DNA from: Hydnum rufescens UP504 | Lineage: Eukaryota > Basidiomycota > Agaricomycetes > Cantharellales > Hydnaceae | Direction: 5' to 3' | DNA: 20,912 nt | Assembly: GCA_014904985.1 (NCBI GenBank) | Contig: MU129230.1 | Coordinates: 27,787-48,698 of the forward strand | In this document: piece by piece, positions 1 to 9,660 of the stretch | Position numbering within the stretch: the stretch's first letter is position 1 | Layout: each line of letters opens with the position of its first letter | Made by a program: the position numbers and the translations under genes | The notes under the pieces: model-generated | Seen by the model: only the letters and a program-made list of their open reading frames with translations | Database searches by the model: none | What the model was told of the DNA's origin: nothing

Positions 1-31
1 GCACCTTGGTCAGTCATCTAAGCCTACCTAG

Positions 32-67
32 TTAGGTACCACTTTTTGGGCAGATAATGGTACCTAA
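32..67. repeat. 10-bp perfect inverted repeat
   Basis: TTAGGTACCA at 32-41 is repeated as its exact reverse complement TGGTACCTAA at 58-67, with a 16-nt spacer. It could form a small hairpin or be part of the end of a transposon lying outside the window. No coding potential is seen around it. Confidence 0.6.
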
Positions 68-126
68 GTAGTCCATTACTATTCCGGCTGAAATGCCATT
101 TTACGGTCTGCACCTTCTGCCCAGAA

Positions 127-170
127 TTGCCGAAATGGCCGAAAATTGGCCGAAAATTGGCCGAAACTGG
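127..170. repeat. Short tandem repeat, 11-bp period
   Basis: About four imperfect copies of an 11-bp unit related to TGGCCGAAAAT lie head to tail, with the outer copies shorter or diverged. This is a minisatellite-like tract. The DNA from here to about 316 holds no gene that I can support. Confidence 0.7.
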
Positions 171-316
171 GGACTTAGAGAATCTCAGCTTGCAGCAGGC
201 CATATGGGCTTATCGGGGATGAACTGTATTCCTTCATAATTGATTTATTATCACTGTATTATACATGGGGTCAGCAGGTTTCAATCCTGTGTTTGTTTGT
301 ATTGACTTAGCACCAC

Positions 317-345
317 TTATTTGTTTATTTATTTATTTATTTAAA
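317..345 (-). repeat. (TTTA)n tract, probable LINE 3' tail
   Basis: The plus strand reads as about five TTTA/TTTG units, so on the minus strand it is an AAAT-type tract. Many LINEs end in a short A-rich tandem repeat rather than pure poly(A). The minus-strand LINE lies just upstream of this tract, so it is the best candidate for that element's 3' terminus. The assignment rests on position and composition. I did not find a convincing target-site duplication at the far end of the element. Confidence 0.5.
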
Positions 346-663
346 AATTCACAAAAAGCATACCAACACACCACTTGGGTGGGCATGTGGTACTGTCTAT
401 AAAAATTAAAAATTAAAACACTATCTAACACACCTGCTTGGGCGGGTGTGGATGTCGTTTCATGCTTCACTGTTGGGTTCCCCCTCACCCGTGGCCACAT
501 GTTTTCAGTGCGGGGTCATGGCTTTGGTTGGGGGATGCGGGTTCAGAAGAATACCTATCATAATAAATAATAAGTTCATTAAAAAAAGAAAAACCAGGAA
601 AGGAGCAGCCCTGCTGCTCTTTTGCATAGTCGGACATGTACATATATGGTAACCTAAAGATTA

Positions 664-687
664 CCACACCCGCTTCGGCGGGTGTGG
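664..687. repeat. Perfect 10-bp hairpin with TTCG loop
   Basis: CCACACCCGC (664-673) and GCGGGTGTGG (678-687) pair perfectly around a TTCG loop closed by C-G. On the plus strand this gives the exceptionally stable cUUCGg tetraloop in RNA. It is the cleanest member of the first hairpin type in the array. Confidence 0.85.
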
Positions 688-853
688 GTTCGTCCAGGGT
701 TTGCATTGTGGTTTCGACCCGTTGCCGTTCGTGGATTCGTTTGCGGGTGGGTCGTCGTTCTCCCGTGTTCATTTGGCGGGGTCGCGGGTGTTGGGTCAGA
801 TCACAAACTAAAATAATAGATATACGTTAGTAAAAAAAAAAAACAAGATGCCA

Positions 854-889
854 CGCAATAAGGAGCAGCGTACGCTTGCTCCTCTTGCG
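854..889. repeat. Second-type hairpin, extended stem
   Basis: AGGAGCA and TGCTCCT pair around a CGTACG-containing loop, and an outer CGCAA/TTGCG stem extends the structure with one or two bulges. Its loop and outer stem differ from the hairpins at 603-619 and 1087-1126, so the shape is kept while the sequence is not. Confidence 0.65.
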
Positions 890-1086
890 CGGTTGTTACT
901 CACCTTGAAATTACCACACACCCGCACAAGCGTGTGTGCTACTCGTTTTTTGCGCCGTGGCGCGGGTTCTTGGATCGGTTGCGGTTGCAGGTTGCGTGGC
1001 TGCGCACGTCCCTTTTTTTGTGGGGGTTTTCGCGCTGGGAGATCAATCAGTGAATAACCATTAATTTTTCAAAAAAAAAACAAAGG

Positions 1087-1126
1087 AAGCACCAAAAGAG
1101 CAGCTCCTGCTGCTCTTTTGGTGCTT
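1087..1126. repeat. Perfect 18-bp hairpin followed by T-run on minus strand
   Basis: The 18 bases at 1087-1104 are the exact reverse complement of 1109-1126, separated by a TCCT loop. On the minus strand the structure is followed closely by a run of ten T. That resembles a factor-independent or Pol III-like stop signal, but no function can be assigned from sequence alone. Confidence 0.85.
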
Positions 1127-2158
1127 TCGTACATCTTGTAATTGAAAACTTACAAGGTTATTACCACACAGCGCGCAGCGGGTGTGATCTCTCTCTCCAT
1201 GGTTGGGAGAACACATGTATTATATAGAGTGTGGAAATGAAGTTGGTGGAGACCACGGAGTGAGTTTCCTAGCATCTTCAGAAGTGCGAGTGCGTGGTTC
1301 CCCTTCTGTACTGCATTCCTGACATGTTCATTAAATGCAAGCTTGGAGTCATAGGTGATACCAAGCCACTTCAGATATTTGGAGGGCTTGATAATAATCA
1401 GAGCTGCCGGGTCCTCAGTCAGTATGATGACTGAGGGGCATGACTCACCCCTTGTCCACCATGAATAGTGCTGTAGTTCGCATTTGACTTCATCCATTGC
1501 TAGGCCATGCAATCTGAGCCACTCTCTAGCGGCAGTGAACCCTAGAGCAAGGACTTTAGCATTGGTACTCAGCTTATCTGATGTCACTGCGAGCCTTCCA
1601 TCATCAACATAGAGTGGAGTCGTGATCTCTTGGCATGAATTCTTTTTCATCTCACGACGGAGTGCAATACCAACATTATTCTGAGACACTGCCTCTTGAA
1701 TATGTTGTGCGAGGGGGGATGTGAATATGGCTGCCAGGATTGGCTACACACATGACCCTTGGGGGATCCCTGTCTCAGTGACTTTCAGGACATCTCATTT
1801 CCCGTCCAGGCAGATAGAGCTTAGTCGGTCACTTAAGAATGAAGCCATCCATTTAATGAGAGGGAGGGGGAGGTGTAGGTCCCTCATTGTCGTCAGAAGC
1901 AGTGGGTGGGATACAAAGTCGAAAAAGCCTGTGATGTCGAACGTGAGTACTGATGTGACCTGTTGGACATTTTGTGCTGCTTCTATGTCATGGACGGCTG
2001 CCAGGGCTGCATCCTCTGCCGATCTCCCTGGGACTCCCCTGAATTGGTCAGCAGGTAGAAGTTTGTGGCTTACTGCAAGGTATGCCATTGTCAGGGCGAC
2101 ACTGCCGTCGAAGCCACAAACAGAAAGAGGAAAGAGATTAATTAACCACATGCTATCA

Positions 2159-2233
2159 CAGTGGGAATCCTGAGTATACACCACACAACAAGGGATACAC
2201 AAGTCTCACACCTATTGCAGTGGGAATCCTGAG
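2159..2233 (+). repeat. Direct repeat in the LTR U3-like region
   Basis: CAGTGGGAATCCTGAG occurs at 2159-2174 and again at 2218-2233, 59 nt apart and upstream of the LTR TATA box. Short direct repeats in this place are often enhancer-like in LTR elements. That role is inferred here. Confidence 0.6.
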
Positions 2234-2268
2234 AGATTGAAACTGGTGATCCCCCAACTGCGAAGGGC

Positions 2269-2276
2269 TATAAATA
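2269..2276 (+). promoter_or_regulatory. LTR TATA box
   Basis: TATAAATA stands about 180 bp inside the LTR on the plus strand, followed by a pyrimidine-rich stretch with repeated CCTTC/CCTTCC motifs. This is the expected layout of an LTR promoter, and it points rightward, opposite to the host LINE. Confidence 0.5.
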
Positions 2277-4660
2277 CTATTTCCTGCACACAGCCTCCAG
2301 CCTTCCAGAACCTTCTGCTGTCTTCCATAACCTTCCGGATCCTCCTAGAATGCCAGCTCCACAGCCCATCAGTCAGCCTCCACAGCCACCATCACTAAGC
2401 CTCACTAAGCTGACACAGCCATGTTACAAATCCTGTGTGCACCTCCACATGGCTATGCCCCAACTTCCATATGTATCCCCTTAGCATATGTACTTCCAAG
2501 GCAGTGTATGCCTGGGTACTCCAAAGGTGTCCAAAGTGTCAAAGGACCATAATGATGTGGATGGAGTACGGATTGGGACAGGTGATGTGGATTCAGGGAC
2601 TGGGGGTAGAGGAGGAGGAGGGGGAGTCTGGATTGGCAACTCCATGGACTCATGTGGGGAATGAGGGAACGACAGGTGCTGACAAGGGCGCCAATGCTGC
2701 CACTGGTTGACTACCCAGCCCATAGCCTGCTGGCCGAGGCCCGATAGAGTGAGGGCAATAATAATAAGAGAAATGCCAATAATGGCAAGGATGACAATAA
2801 CCCCCATAGTGAATGGAGGGAGAGAGGAGACAAGGGCATTTGAGGAAGTAGGCGCCATATGATAGAGTCGATGAAGAATGATACTCCGACAGGTAAGTCC
2901 TTAGGCGGAAGCAAATGTCAATTCGATCCTGACAGCCATACACTGAGTGACTATGCGCTCGATAGCCTTCCCCAGAACCTCCAGTAGTTGGATCAGTCTA
3001 TAAGCGTGGGGCTTGGAATATGAGTCTTTCTTGGGTTTCCTCAGTGCCACTGCTATCGACATATGGAATGGCACTGGGGGGTGTCCAATCTCAATAGCAA
3101 GGGTGCAGATGAGGAAGAGTTCCTCTTCTGCTACCTCCCATGCCCACTGGTAGGCCCTGCCTGTCATCTTGCTCATGCCAGGCGCATTTAGTGGGGCTGC
3201 CTTGAAAATTGAGTCATGTACTTCACGTTTTGTTACTTTCACCCACTCAATATCAGTGTCATGAACATTCATGTCAGGGTATCTCATGTCCGGTAGGGCA
3301 GGCGGGACTGGGAATAGTGCTTCTCTTAATGCATCACATTTATCTTTGTGACTCACCACAGGTTCAGTCCCAACACCATGCTCAGATGGGGGGGGACATG
3401 AGTTGGCGATGACCCCTGCGTCCATTTAGCAAATGAGTATAGAGTCTGGGGCATTGCACCTTCAACTAACGTGTTGTAGTAGCTTCGCTTGGTCCTGCAG
3501 TATTGGCACTTGAAAACTGCACAGAGGTGCACAACATTATTCTTTTCCATCTCCGACACCTCTTGACCCATCACAGAGGGTGTCACCAATGGATGTTTGA
3601 GCTGCCGATATTGAGTTGAGGGTTTCTGTAAGCTCTGGTGTCCACCATGGCTTAGCTCGGGGTGATGCTCGCCGGACTGGGACAGCAGCTAGGGTGGCAG
3701 TCTGCATTGCATCTTGGAGGAGCTTTGTCGTGCAGTCTAGTTGAAGTGGGCTTACCGGGTGGAGAGTATGGGTCAACAGTGGTCCAAAGACTTCATTATA
3801 ACTGTTGTTATTGTGTATGGCCCTATATAGCATTTCGGTGAAAGTCTGCTTGTTCACATGTTTCCAATTAAACTTAGCTTGAGACAGGTTAGATATCTCC
3901 TCCCTGGCATTTTTGATGGAGAAGAATATTGCATAGTGATCTGAGTCGGCATTGAATTCCTTCTCAACAGACCAATTTGTCAGTGCCTGGACATCATCGG
4001 CTCTCTGATTTGTGAATGTCAGGTCGAGCGGTGAGAGGAACTCAGCACTTTTGGATTGCCATGTTGTGAGGTTATGTGGGTTGCAAATTGTAAAATCATT
4101 TTCCTGTAACCACAGTACCGTGTCCTGTGCCCATTGGTCTCCATTGCCCTCCATTACACAACAAATTGGGTGTTGGAGGTTCCAATCACCCGTGAGAATT
4201 GTGGCTATGTCTTCTTCAAAGACAATATCGCACAGTTCGGTCCACAGAGAAGCTGTCAGCCTCCTCTGCTGCTGACTGGTTGTAGATATTCACCAGCCGG
4301 GTTATTGGCTGGTTAGCACCCTGGCATCTGACATCAAGTACCTGAATATCTAGATCATTAATTAAATCTGAGTGGGTGACTACATCAAGGTTGGCTTCAA
4401 TATGGATATAGGCCATTACCCATGGGCATCTGTCCTCTGGCACTGGCAAGGTAGGCATTATGGGCTGCCATCCCTGCATGCTAACACCACCATGGATGTC
4501 ATCTGCACTGGTTATACTTCCATACCAGGATTCTTGAAGGAGTATAATGTCAAAATTGCATTCATGCATTGAGGCTATGTTGAGGGCTGTGTGACATATT
4601 TGATTGCTATGAGCTGTGGTCAGGCAGTATATGTTAATAAGTGGGCTTTTGGCAGGTTTC

Positions 4661-6796
4661 TCAATCGGTGGCATGGGGAGGTTGGGAGGTGCCATTCATG
4701 GGCTGCCTCAGGTTAGCATATACCAGTTTAGATTTAGGGGTCATATAGTCATTCTCTGGGGTCTTTCCCGAGTGGCTCGATGAGGGGGGGGACTTAGCTT
4801 GATCCGATAGAAGACAGGCTTGATGTTCATGCTCAGCTTCTTCTTGGTTGGCTCTCCGTATTTCATCTTCGGTGCTCCAGAGGTTGTGTTGGCTTCTCCT
4901 ACGGTCAGTATCTTCTTGGTCGAGTCTGTTGGAGCATTGTACATTAGTTTCATCTGGGTCCTCCACTGTTACCTCCCTTGGATTGTCCCACAGGAGTGAG
5001 ATAGGGGCATCAGCAGCCTCCCTTGCGCCTTCCCACTCAACTTCAGTGAAGGCAGCTGCTGGTGTGCTTGGTGGTTTCAGCCCCTTTACTCCCAGCACAG
5101 TGGTTTTCTTTCAGTTAGTCGGCTTTCCCCCTCCTGGTGGCATACTTGCCCCAGGAGTTTTTAGTTTACCTAGGCACTTGGTCTGGGCATCACAAATAAT
5201 AGATCTAGCCTCATGCTCACCTCCGCAGTTCACACACTTGCATGGGGTTTCAGCAGGGTGTAAGTTGGTCACATGCTCACTACTTGTACATGTGGCACAT
5301 AGGCGGCCAGTCTGACAGGCATCAGTGCGGTGATCTATTGAGCTGCAAAGGTTACAGTAGTATATCTGTGGCCGTTCAGTGTATTTGGATGTCCAGCAAG
5401 ACGTCCCAAATAGGTAGAAGATACCTTGGTCTCTAAATATAGTGGCCGACTCTTCAGACGCGAAGCTAATAGAGATTGACGCACTTGATTGTTTACTAAT
5501 TATTGATTCATGCCCAAGCCAAGATGGCTTTCCGTGCTGGGTGAGCATGCTGAAGCTGGCCCACTTTTCTGTTAGCTCCTCCATTACCTTTTCAATTGTT
5601 GTACACTCTCCATCGACTGATGTGGGGACACAATCCAGCTTGACCCTGTGGTACACATGGTCAGGGTGTGCCTTGAACATGTTCGGACTGAAGTGGGTTG
5701 TGATCACTCCATAGTGGTCCTTCATGGCTTCAGCATTTGTGGTTTCACTCGTTATAATTACAGTGTTACCATTGAGGGACCACTGGATGGCATCAATATG
5801 CTCTTCTTTGGATGCACCATTCGCTACTAGGGATTCATTAATTTTAAAGACAATTTCTCTACCTGTCTGACGGTCCTCTCATGCAACCTTTGGGTAGAAC
5901 TCAATGAGGAGGCATCTGTTGTGGTTCCACTGTGAAGGGTTAGTTGGCAGGGGGGCCACAGGAGCTTTCTTTTTGGGGGACGGTCTGATGGGGAGTGGGT
6001 TGTCAGAGCATTTCAGGTGGGATGTCCACTTTACCGGTGCATGGATTGAATCTGATAGGCCAATCTGTGCAGTGGGCATTCCTGCGGGGGGTGTACCTGT
6101 CACAGTTGGTTGGCTGTCTAGGATATGGGTTAGCACTGTGATAGAGTTTGCATTCTGGGCCAATGCTTTAGCCTGTTCTGCATTGGTCTGGATCAGGGAC
6201 CCTATAGAGGCTTCCGGGGGTGCGTATGTCGGCATGGGTATAGCCCTGAGGTGGACGGCCAGTTCAAGTGCGCACTTCCTTAGTGGATTCATGTCTTCAA
6301 AGTGCGCCTCTGGGTCGCCCAGTCCTTGTATGGCAGCACTAGCCAGCTGAAGGGTTAGTGTAGCTTGTTGGAGACTCACTCCCCATGTCTGTACTACGGT
6401 GTCCTCATTCATATCAGATGGCTCACTTTGGTTCTTGGTTTCTGGGCTATTTGACAACCTCACTTGGCCGGGAGAGGCTGAGCGGCGCCTGGTTGCGCGG
6501 CTTCTGTTCATACTGTCATACGGTTTTGTTGACGTTACTCCCACACTACCGTGGGTATCAATTCTGACAGAATCTGCTTTGTTTTTCGCTCGGATGCGGC
6601 CAATGTTGGGCTCATTTTGTTCTCCTGCGTTAGGAGGGTTCATTTTTAGGGAGGGGGGAGATGGGAGTGTGGGGGGGATGGAAAGAACTCGTTTCAATCT
6701 TTCGATTTTACTTTTACTACACACATGATGTGGTGGTGAGTTGGTCGACTGGGAGCCTTGGAGGAATGGAGTTAAGATCAGCGAGATAGATGCCAA
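4661..6796 (-). pseudogene. LINE ORF1: gag-like protein with zinc knuckles, broken
   Basis: One reading frame runs from 6796 to the stop at 4661, interrupted only by TGA at 5879-5881 and at 5111-5113. The first third is Ser/Pro/Arg-rich and looks disordered. The middle holds the segment around MKDHYGVITTHFSPNMF. The part just before 5111 has CNLCSSIDHRTDAC, a clear CX2CX4HX4C knuckle, followed by CATCTSSEHV and CVNCGGEHEARSIIC, the usual three-knuckle cluster of LINE ORF1 proteins. Such proteins bind element RNA and form the RNP. The tail after 5111 is acidic and polar. Both stops could come from CGA to TGA changes. The start at 6796 is the first Met of the open frame and is not otherwise supported. 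Confidence 0.85.
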
Positions 6797-6799
6797 TTG

Positions 6800-7304
6800 C
6801 GTGGCCCACCATATCTCAGGTCTCGCCGAGTGAGTACGTCCAGCTGATCCTGAAAGCGGCGGGGTCCCATTCCAACCTTCCTGTCTCTATAAGTGAGTTC
6901 CCCTCCCTGTCCTCGCCATCCATGTTTGTCCTCAGTTACTGGTCGTCCGATGCTCCCGAAAAGTGGTAATGGCCGTACAGGGGATATCAATTTCCATTTC
7001 CGCAATGGTCAATCTCTCCCTCAAGCCTTTTCGACCTTCCCCATAATCAGTTCTCTTCTAGATAAGACTGGAGTTCCTGATACTTCTGATGTCTTTTGGT
7101 CGCACTTCATGTGCGGCGGATGACTCTGACCTCAAGGCGCTGCTTGTCTTCCATAGGGCTACCGCCCTTGTATCTGTGCCAAACGTCGGCAAGGTTGGTT
7201 TCTGGGTGGTGGTTGACCAGTTCAGTGCAAATTGCCCAAATCTCGGGCTTACAGGACGTACTGCAATCATGGACACAGTCAGAATGCCCAATTCCAATCT
7301 GCCC
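6800..7304. other. Spacer between LINE and duplicated units
   Basis: This segment of about 500 bp joins the LINE to the first tandem unit. An open frame runs through 7089-7300 on the plus strand, and another overlaps it on the minus strand. Neither shows a motif I recognise, and neither is repeated in units B or C. Similarity to the other units starts abruptly at about 7305-7311, so the boundary of the duplication or a deletion breakpoint lies here. Confidence 0.5.
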
Positions 7305-8050
7305 TGGGCCGTATTGGCGTTCTTATTTCTGACCCGTCTCAGGGAACGAATCCTATCATTGCCTCTGCCGCTGATCCAGCGGCCGTGCGTACCGGGGGGT
7401 CAAGCCCCATGGACAGGGCAGGTTCACAATAACCTGAACTACGATGGTTTCGCTTGCCCTTACAATCCGTGAGGAGCCCTTCGCTATTGATTCCCGAGAT
7501 ATAACGTTCCTTGCTGTGATCCCTGCGGACTCTTGACGGATGATTGCATTCTCGGCATCAGCTCTGGGACTATTGGTGCTGCGACGGAGCAGGGAGTATG
7601 AGTGCTTGTTTTATTTCGCTCCGCGAGGAATTAGCCCTTGACTCATGTCATGTTTAATCATAGCTTTTTTTTTGACGAATGCCTATTTCTCGACCAGTGT
7701 TGCCAAGAACATGGTGACCCTCGCTAGGCTCACTTGCCACTTCCATTCCTCTCTGGCTCGCGGACTTTCAGACTTCCTATTGAATATTAGTAGATGAGTA
7801 TAGATGTGCTGAGTGCCTTTCGGCCGGCATATGAAACGACGATTTGTTCGCGAGCAATGTTTCCGCAAAGCTCCCTGAATGAGTCTTTCGATCGCTTTGC
7901 TGTAATTAATGGGATCTTAATATCAGAGTGATTCAACCAAAATTTCAGTCTGAGTGGAGTGGATAATTTTATGCGTTGTGCACTGTAGTAAGTACTATTG
8001 GGTTGTGTCGGAAGAAGAAATTACGCGAGTTTCATTGTTGTCGTAAGCAA
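7305..8050. other. Conserved non-coding block, unit A
   Basis: This block follows the helicase zinc fingers in every unit (compare 12851-13584 and 18654-19420). It includes a palindromic GGGGTCAAGCCCC-type element near 7397. It probably holds decayed 3' parts of the helicase gene and the 3' end of the opposing minus-strand gene. No frame stays open in all copies, so I call no gene. Confidence 0.5.
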
Positions 8051-9660
8051 TCATCTATCATGGCTTCTCCTTGTAACAAGCCAAACCCGTCGCACTGCGA
8101 GCTCTGATTCTAGGCTGTAGGAGCGATGAGTGTGTATTCATTGATCAATGGCCAGAGTCTTTCTACTTCCCCAACGATCGGATAATCGCTGCTCATTTCG
8201 ACTACTAGGTCACCATCGGACGATCGAACTTGAAGGGAGAACGTTCATAAACAATCATCTAGTAGACAAACGCGGTACAATTGGTATTCGTCATATCTGT
8301 GGGTGATAAATGAAAGGGAATTGTGTCTAGCGGATGGGGCGGAACGACAGGGAGACAGATTCTGGTCACAAATTATCTCTAGTGAAGACGAGACGTTTGG
8401 GATCTGCATCTTGCGACACCCCATTATTCAGCACCCAATGTCCGGGACGTATCATCCGAAGCTTGAGATGGTTACCCCGGTTCGCTGTCTGCGATAGGTG
8501 TGTTCCCACCTGCATCCTTAAAAATCCCCTTGATGGATGGTGCCACGAATCGCAGCTGAGACCCAGATGGATTGAAATACGCCAGCATGTAATGGATTTC
8601 ATGCTCGATGGACTTCTTTGTGACCGTCAGTTCACCTTTCCGCCGGAGGATGGCATGGACCACATTCTAGATGCCCGAGTTCACAGGCTTGCATCTCTCG
8701 GCGGAGGGCTGCTGCGATTGCAAGTGCATCTGGGTCATCTTTTTCAACGACTTGCTTCTTCTCCCTTGGCTTCCTTTTCTTTGTCTTCTGAGTCTTGGCC
8801 TCTGCTGGGGGCCGAGCATAAGGAGGTGCCCTCCTTCCCGCGAGGGTGCGGTGTGAGGTGGTTGCCTCTGATTTGTTTTGGTTTCTCGCAGATGCGAGAG
8901 TTGGAGCGGCCTAGAAGTTAGAAGGATCTAGTTGAGCTTGGCGGCCCATCGCGACAGTATCACTTGGTCTGACTTACGAAATGCTTCGCCTGTTCCGCGG
9001 AATACTCACCGGATCTCTCTTTCATCCGAGGGATTATAGGGAGCTGATGGCATTCTTTCAATACACATTAGTGACAGTGCAGGCAATGCATTATTGCTTA
9101 CTGGGTTGGCGGCCAAGGAATTGTCACCCAGGAGTGGGTTCCACTCCATAGGTGGGACGACCGGCTGGATCACCCATCAGTTTGCAATAGTGTCATCATT
9201 AGAATATGGGGCTTACAAAACCTCCTGCCGCGACTGTGCCGGAATAGGACGCCCGATGATACGCATGAGTAGACTTCGCCGCCACGTTGAATACCTAATC
9301 AACATCCTGCAGTGTTGCCCCAATTGATCACCACTCACCGGGTCCTGGTGGGGGCAGAGATACTGGGGCTCCCGGCGGTGGTGTTGGCTGCTGGTCTCCA
9401 CCATGGCATCGGGCCCTGATGCCGTCAGTTGAGCTAGGGATATTCGCCTTGTCTGCGACTGTTGTTTTGTGGGTCGATAACCCATGTAGGAGCGTATATT
9501 CCTATTGACTGTAGGATTGAAGCGGTTGACCAGGTGCATTGCCACTGCTCCGTCCCGTGGAGGTGCCGGAGAATTTGAATACAGGAACGTGTCGCCAGAC
9601 GGAGCAAGCGGGGACGGGGAAGACGAAGGCAGCAGAGACTGCGAAGAGGACAAAGAACAT
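8051..9660 (-). pseudogene. Unknown spliced gene, copy A (frameshifted)
   Basis: This minus-strand multi-exon gene is of unknown function. Exon 1 begins MFFVLFAVSAAFVFP (9660), a hydrophobic signal-like start. A GTGAGT donor follows at 9338, then a 44-nt intron. Exon 2 ends in a GTAAGC donor. Exon 3 encodes PPMEWNPLLGDNSLAANPV. A later exon has a basic KTQKTKKRKPREKKQ stretch, an acidic/Ala helix, then the Cys/His motif CELGHLECGPC and KKSIEHEIHYMLAYFNPSG. A last exon reads DYPIVGEVERLWPLINEY. Relative to copies B and C it has an extra base in the exon-1 CCCC run and another near 8650, just after CGPCH. It also has a 1-nt loss relative to B at 8136. It is therefore probably dead. The protein family was not recognised. 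Confidence 0.5.

Larger units (their letters stand above)
362..1188. repeat. Array of ~240-250-bp units with paired hairpins
   Basis: Five GC-rich palindromes of the form CCACACCCGC-loop-GCGGGTGTGG start near 362, 428, 664, 914 and 1164. The last four are spaced about 233-250 nt. Between them, three second-type palindromes built on GAGCAGC/GCTGCTC lie at about 603-619, 854-889 and 1087-1126. Each second-type palindrome is preceded on the plus strand by an A-run of about 7-12. Read on the minus strand, each unit is hairpin 1, about 40-80 nt, hairpin 2, T-run, spacer. Stem sequences differ between units while pairing is mostly kept. The spacers are poorly conserved. The array lies where the LINE's RT C-terminus and 3' UTR would be. 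No protein frame runs through it convincingly. Confidence 0.75.
2089..2934 (+). mobile_element. Solo LTR inserted in the LINE RT
   Basis: This 846-bp segment begins TGTCAGG and ends CCTGACA, giving 7-bp terminal inverted repeats with the TG...CA ends of LTR retrotransposons. It is flanked by the 5-bp direct repeat GCCAT (2084-2088 and 2935-2939), the target length usual for Ty1/copia and Ty3/gypsy integrases. Removing it restores the RT codon order across the site, so it is an insertion. It holds no gag or pol. The orientation is inferred from a TATA box on the plus strand. It probably arose by recombination between the two LTRs of a full element. A non-autonomous DNA transposon is the less likely alternative, given the short inverted repeats. 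Confidence 0.88.
1150..4695 (-). pseudogene. LINE ORF2: endonuclease + reverse transcriptase, broken
   Basis: ORF2 would encode the element's APE-like endonuclease and reverse transcriptase, which carry out target-primed reverse transcription. It opens at 4695, overlapping ORF1 by 35 nt in another frame. Visible motifs in order are FDIILLQESWYG and VNIYNQ (endonuclease), GDWNLQHP, NADSDHYAIFF, then KPWWTPELTE in the linker. RT follows with AYRLIQLLEVLGKAIERI, ADQFRGVPGRSAEDAA, TFDITGFFDFV (motif A), GIPQGS, and LYVDDGRL (motif C). Frameshifts occur near 4265, 3590 and 3400. In-frame stops lie at 1795-1797 and 1744-1746. The solo LTR at 2089-2934 splits RT between motifs. If the LTR plus one target copy is removed, the frame continues. 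Similarity ends at LYNTCVLPTM near 1210, so the C-terminal part is missing and the hairpin array follows. Confidence 0.9.
317..6800 (-). mobile_element. Degenerate non-LTR retrotransposon (LINE)
   Basis: This is a minus-strand LINE of about 6.5 kb including later insertions. In its own 5' to 3' order it has an ORF1 with CCHC zinc knuckles, an overlapping ORF2 with APE-type endonuclease and reverse transcriptase, the hairpin-unit array, and an AAAT tract. The layout fits the APE-endonuclease LINE groups known from fungi, such as the Tad clade, but the clade is my inference. Several nonsense codons and frameshifts and an inserted solo LTR make the copy non-autonomous. The 5' boundary near 6800 is approximate, because beyond it the frame and similarity can no longer be followed. 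Confidence 0.85.

Noticed and set aside
485..772. Minus-strand 95-codon frame through the hairpin array
   Set aside because: It runs straight through both hairpin types and the neighbouring units do not keep it open. Chance frame.
1087..1180. Hammerhead ribozyme in the array units
   Set aside because: A GAAA lies next to stems, but no CUGAUGA core is found in a consistent position in the units.
362..1188. CRISPR array, because of regularly spaced palindromic repeats
   Set aside because: Units are about 240-250 bp with no uniform repeat or unique 30-40-bp spacers, in a eukaryotic transposon setting.
2089..2934. DNA transposon (MITE) instead of a solo LTR
   Set aside because: Inverted termini are only about 7 bp, with TG...CA ends, a 5-bp target duplication and an internal TATA box. 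All fit an LTR better.
317..6800. Target-site duplication of the LINE
   Set aside because: I looked for the bases beside the TTTA tract near 6750-7000 and found no convincing match, so none is claimed.
8334..8921. 195-codon plus-strand frame, also seen in part in units B and C
   Set aside because: It is the mirror of the minus-strand exon, which has the better amino-acid pattern, matching splice sites and a coherent Cys/His motif. The plus frame has a composition typical of antisense shadows.
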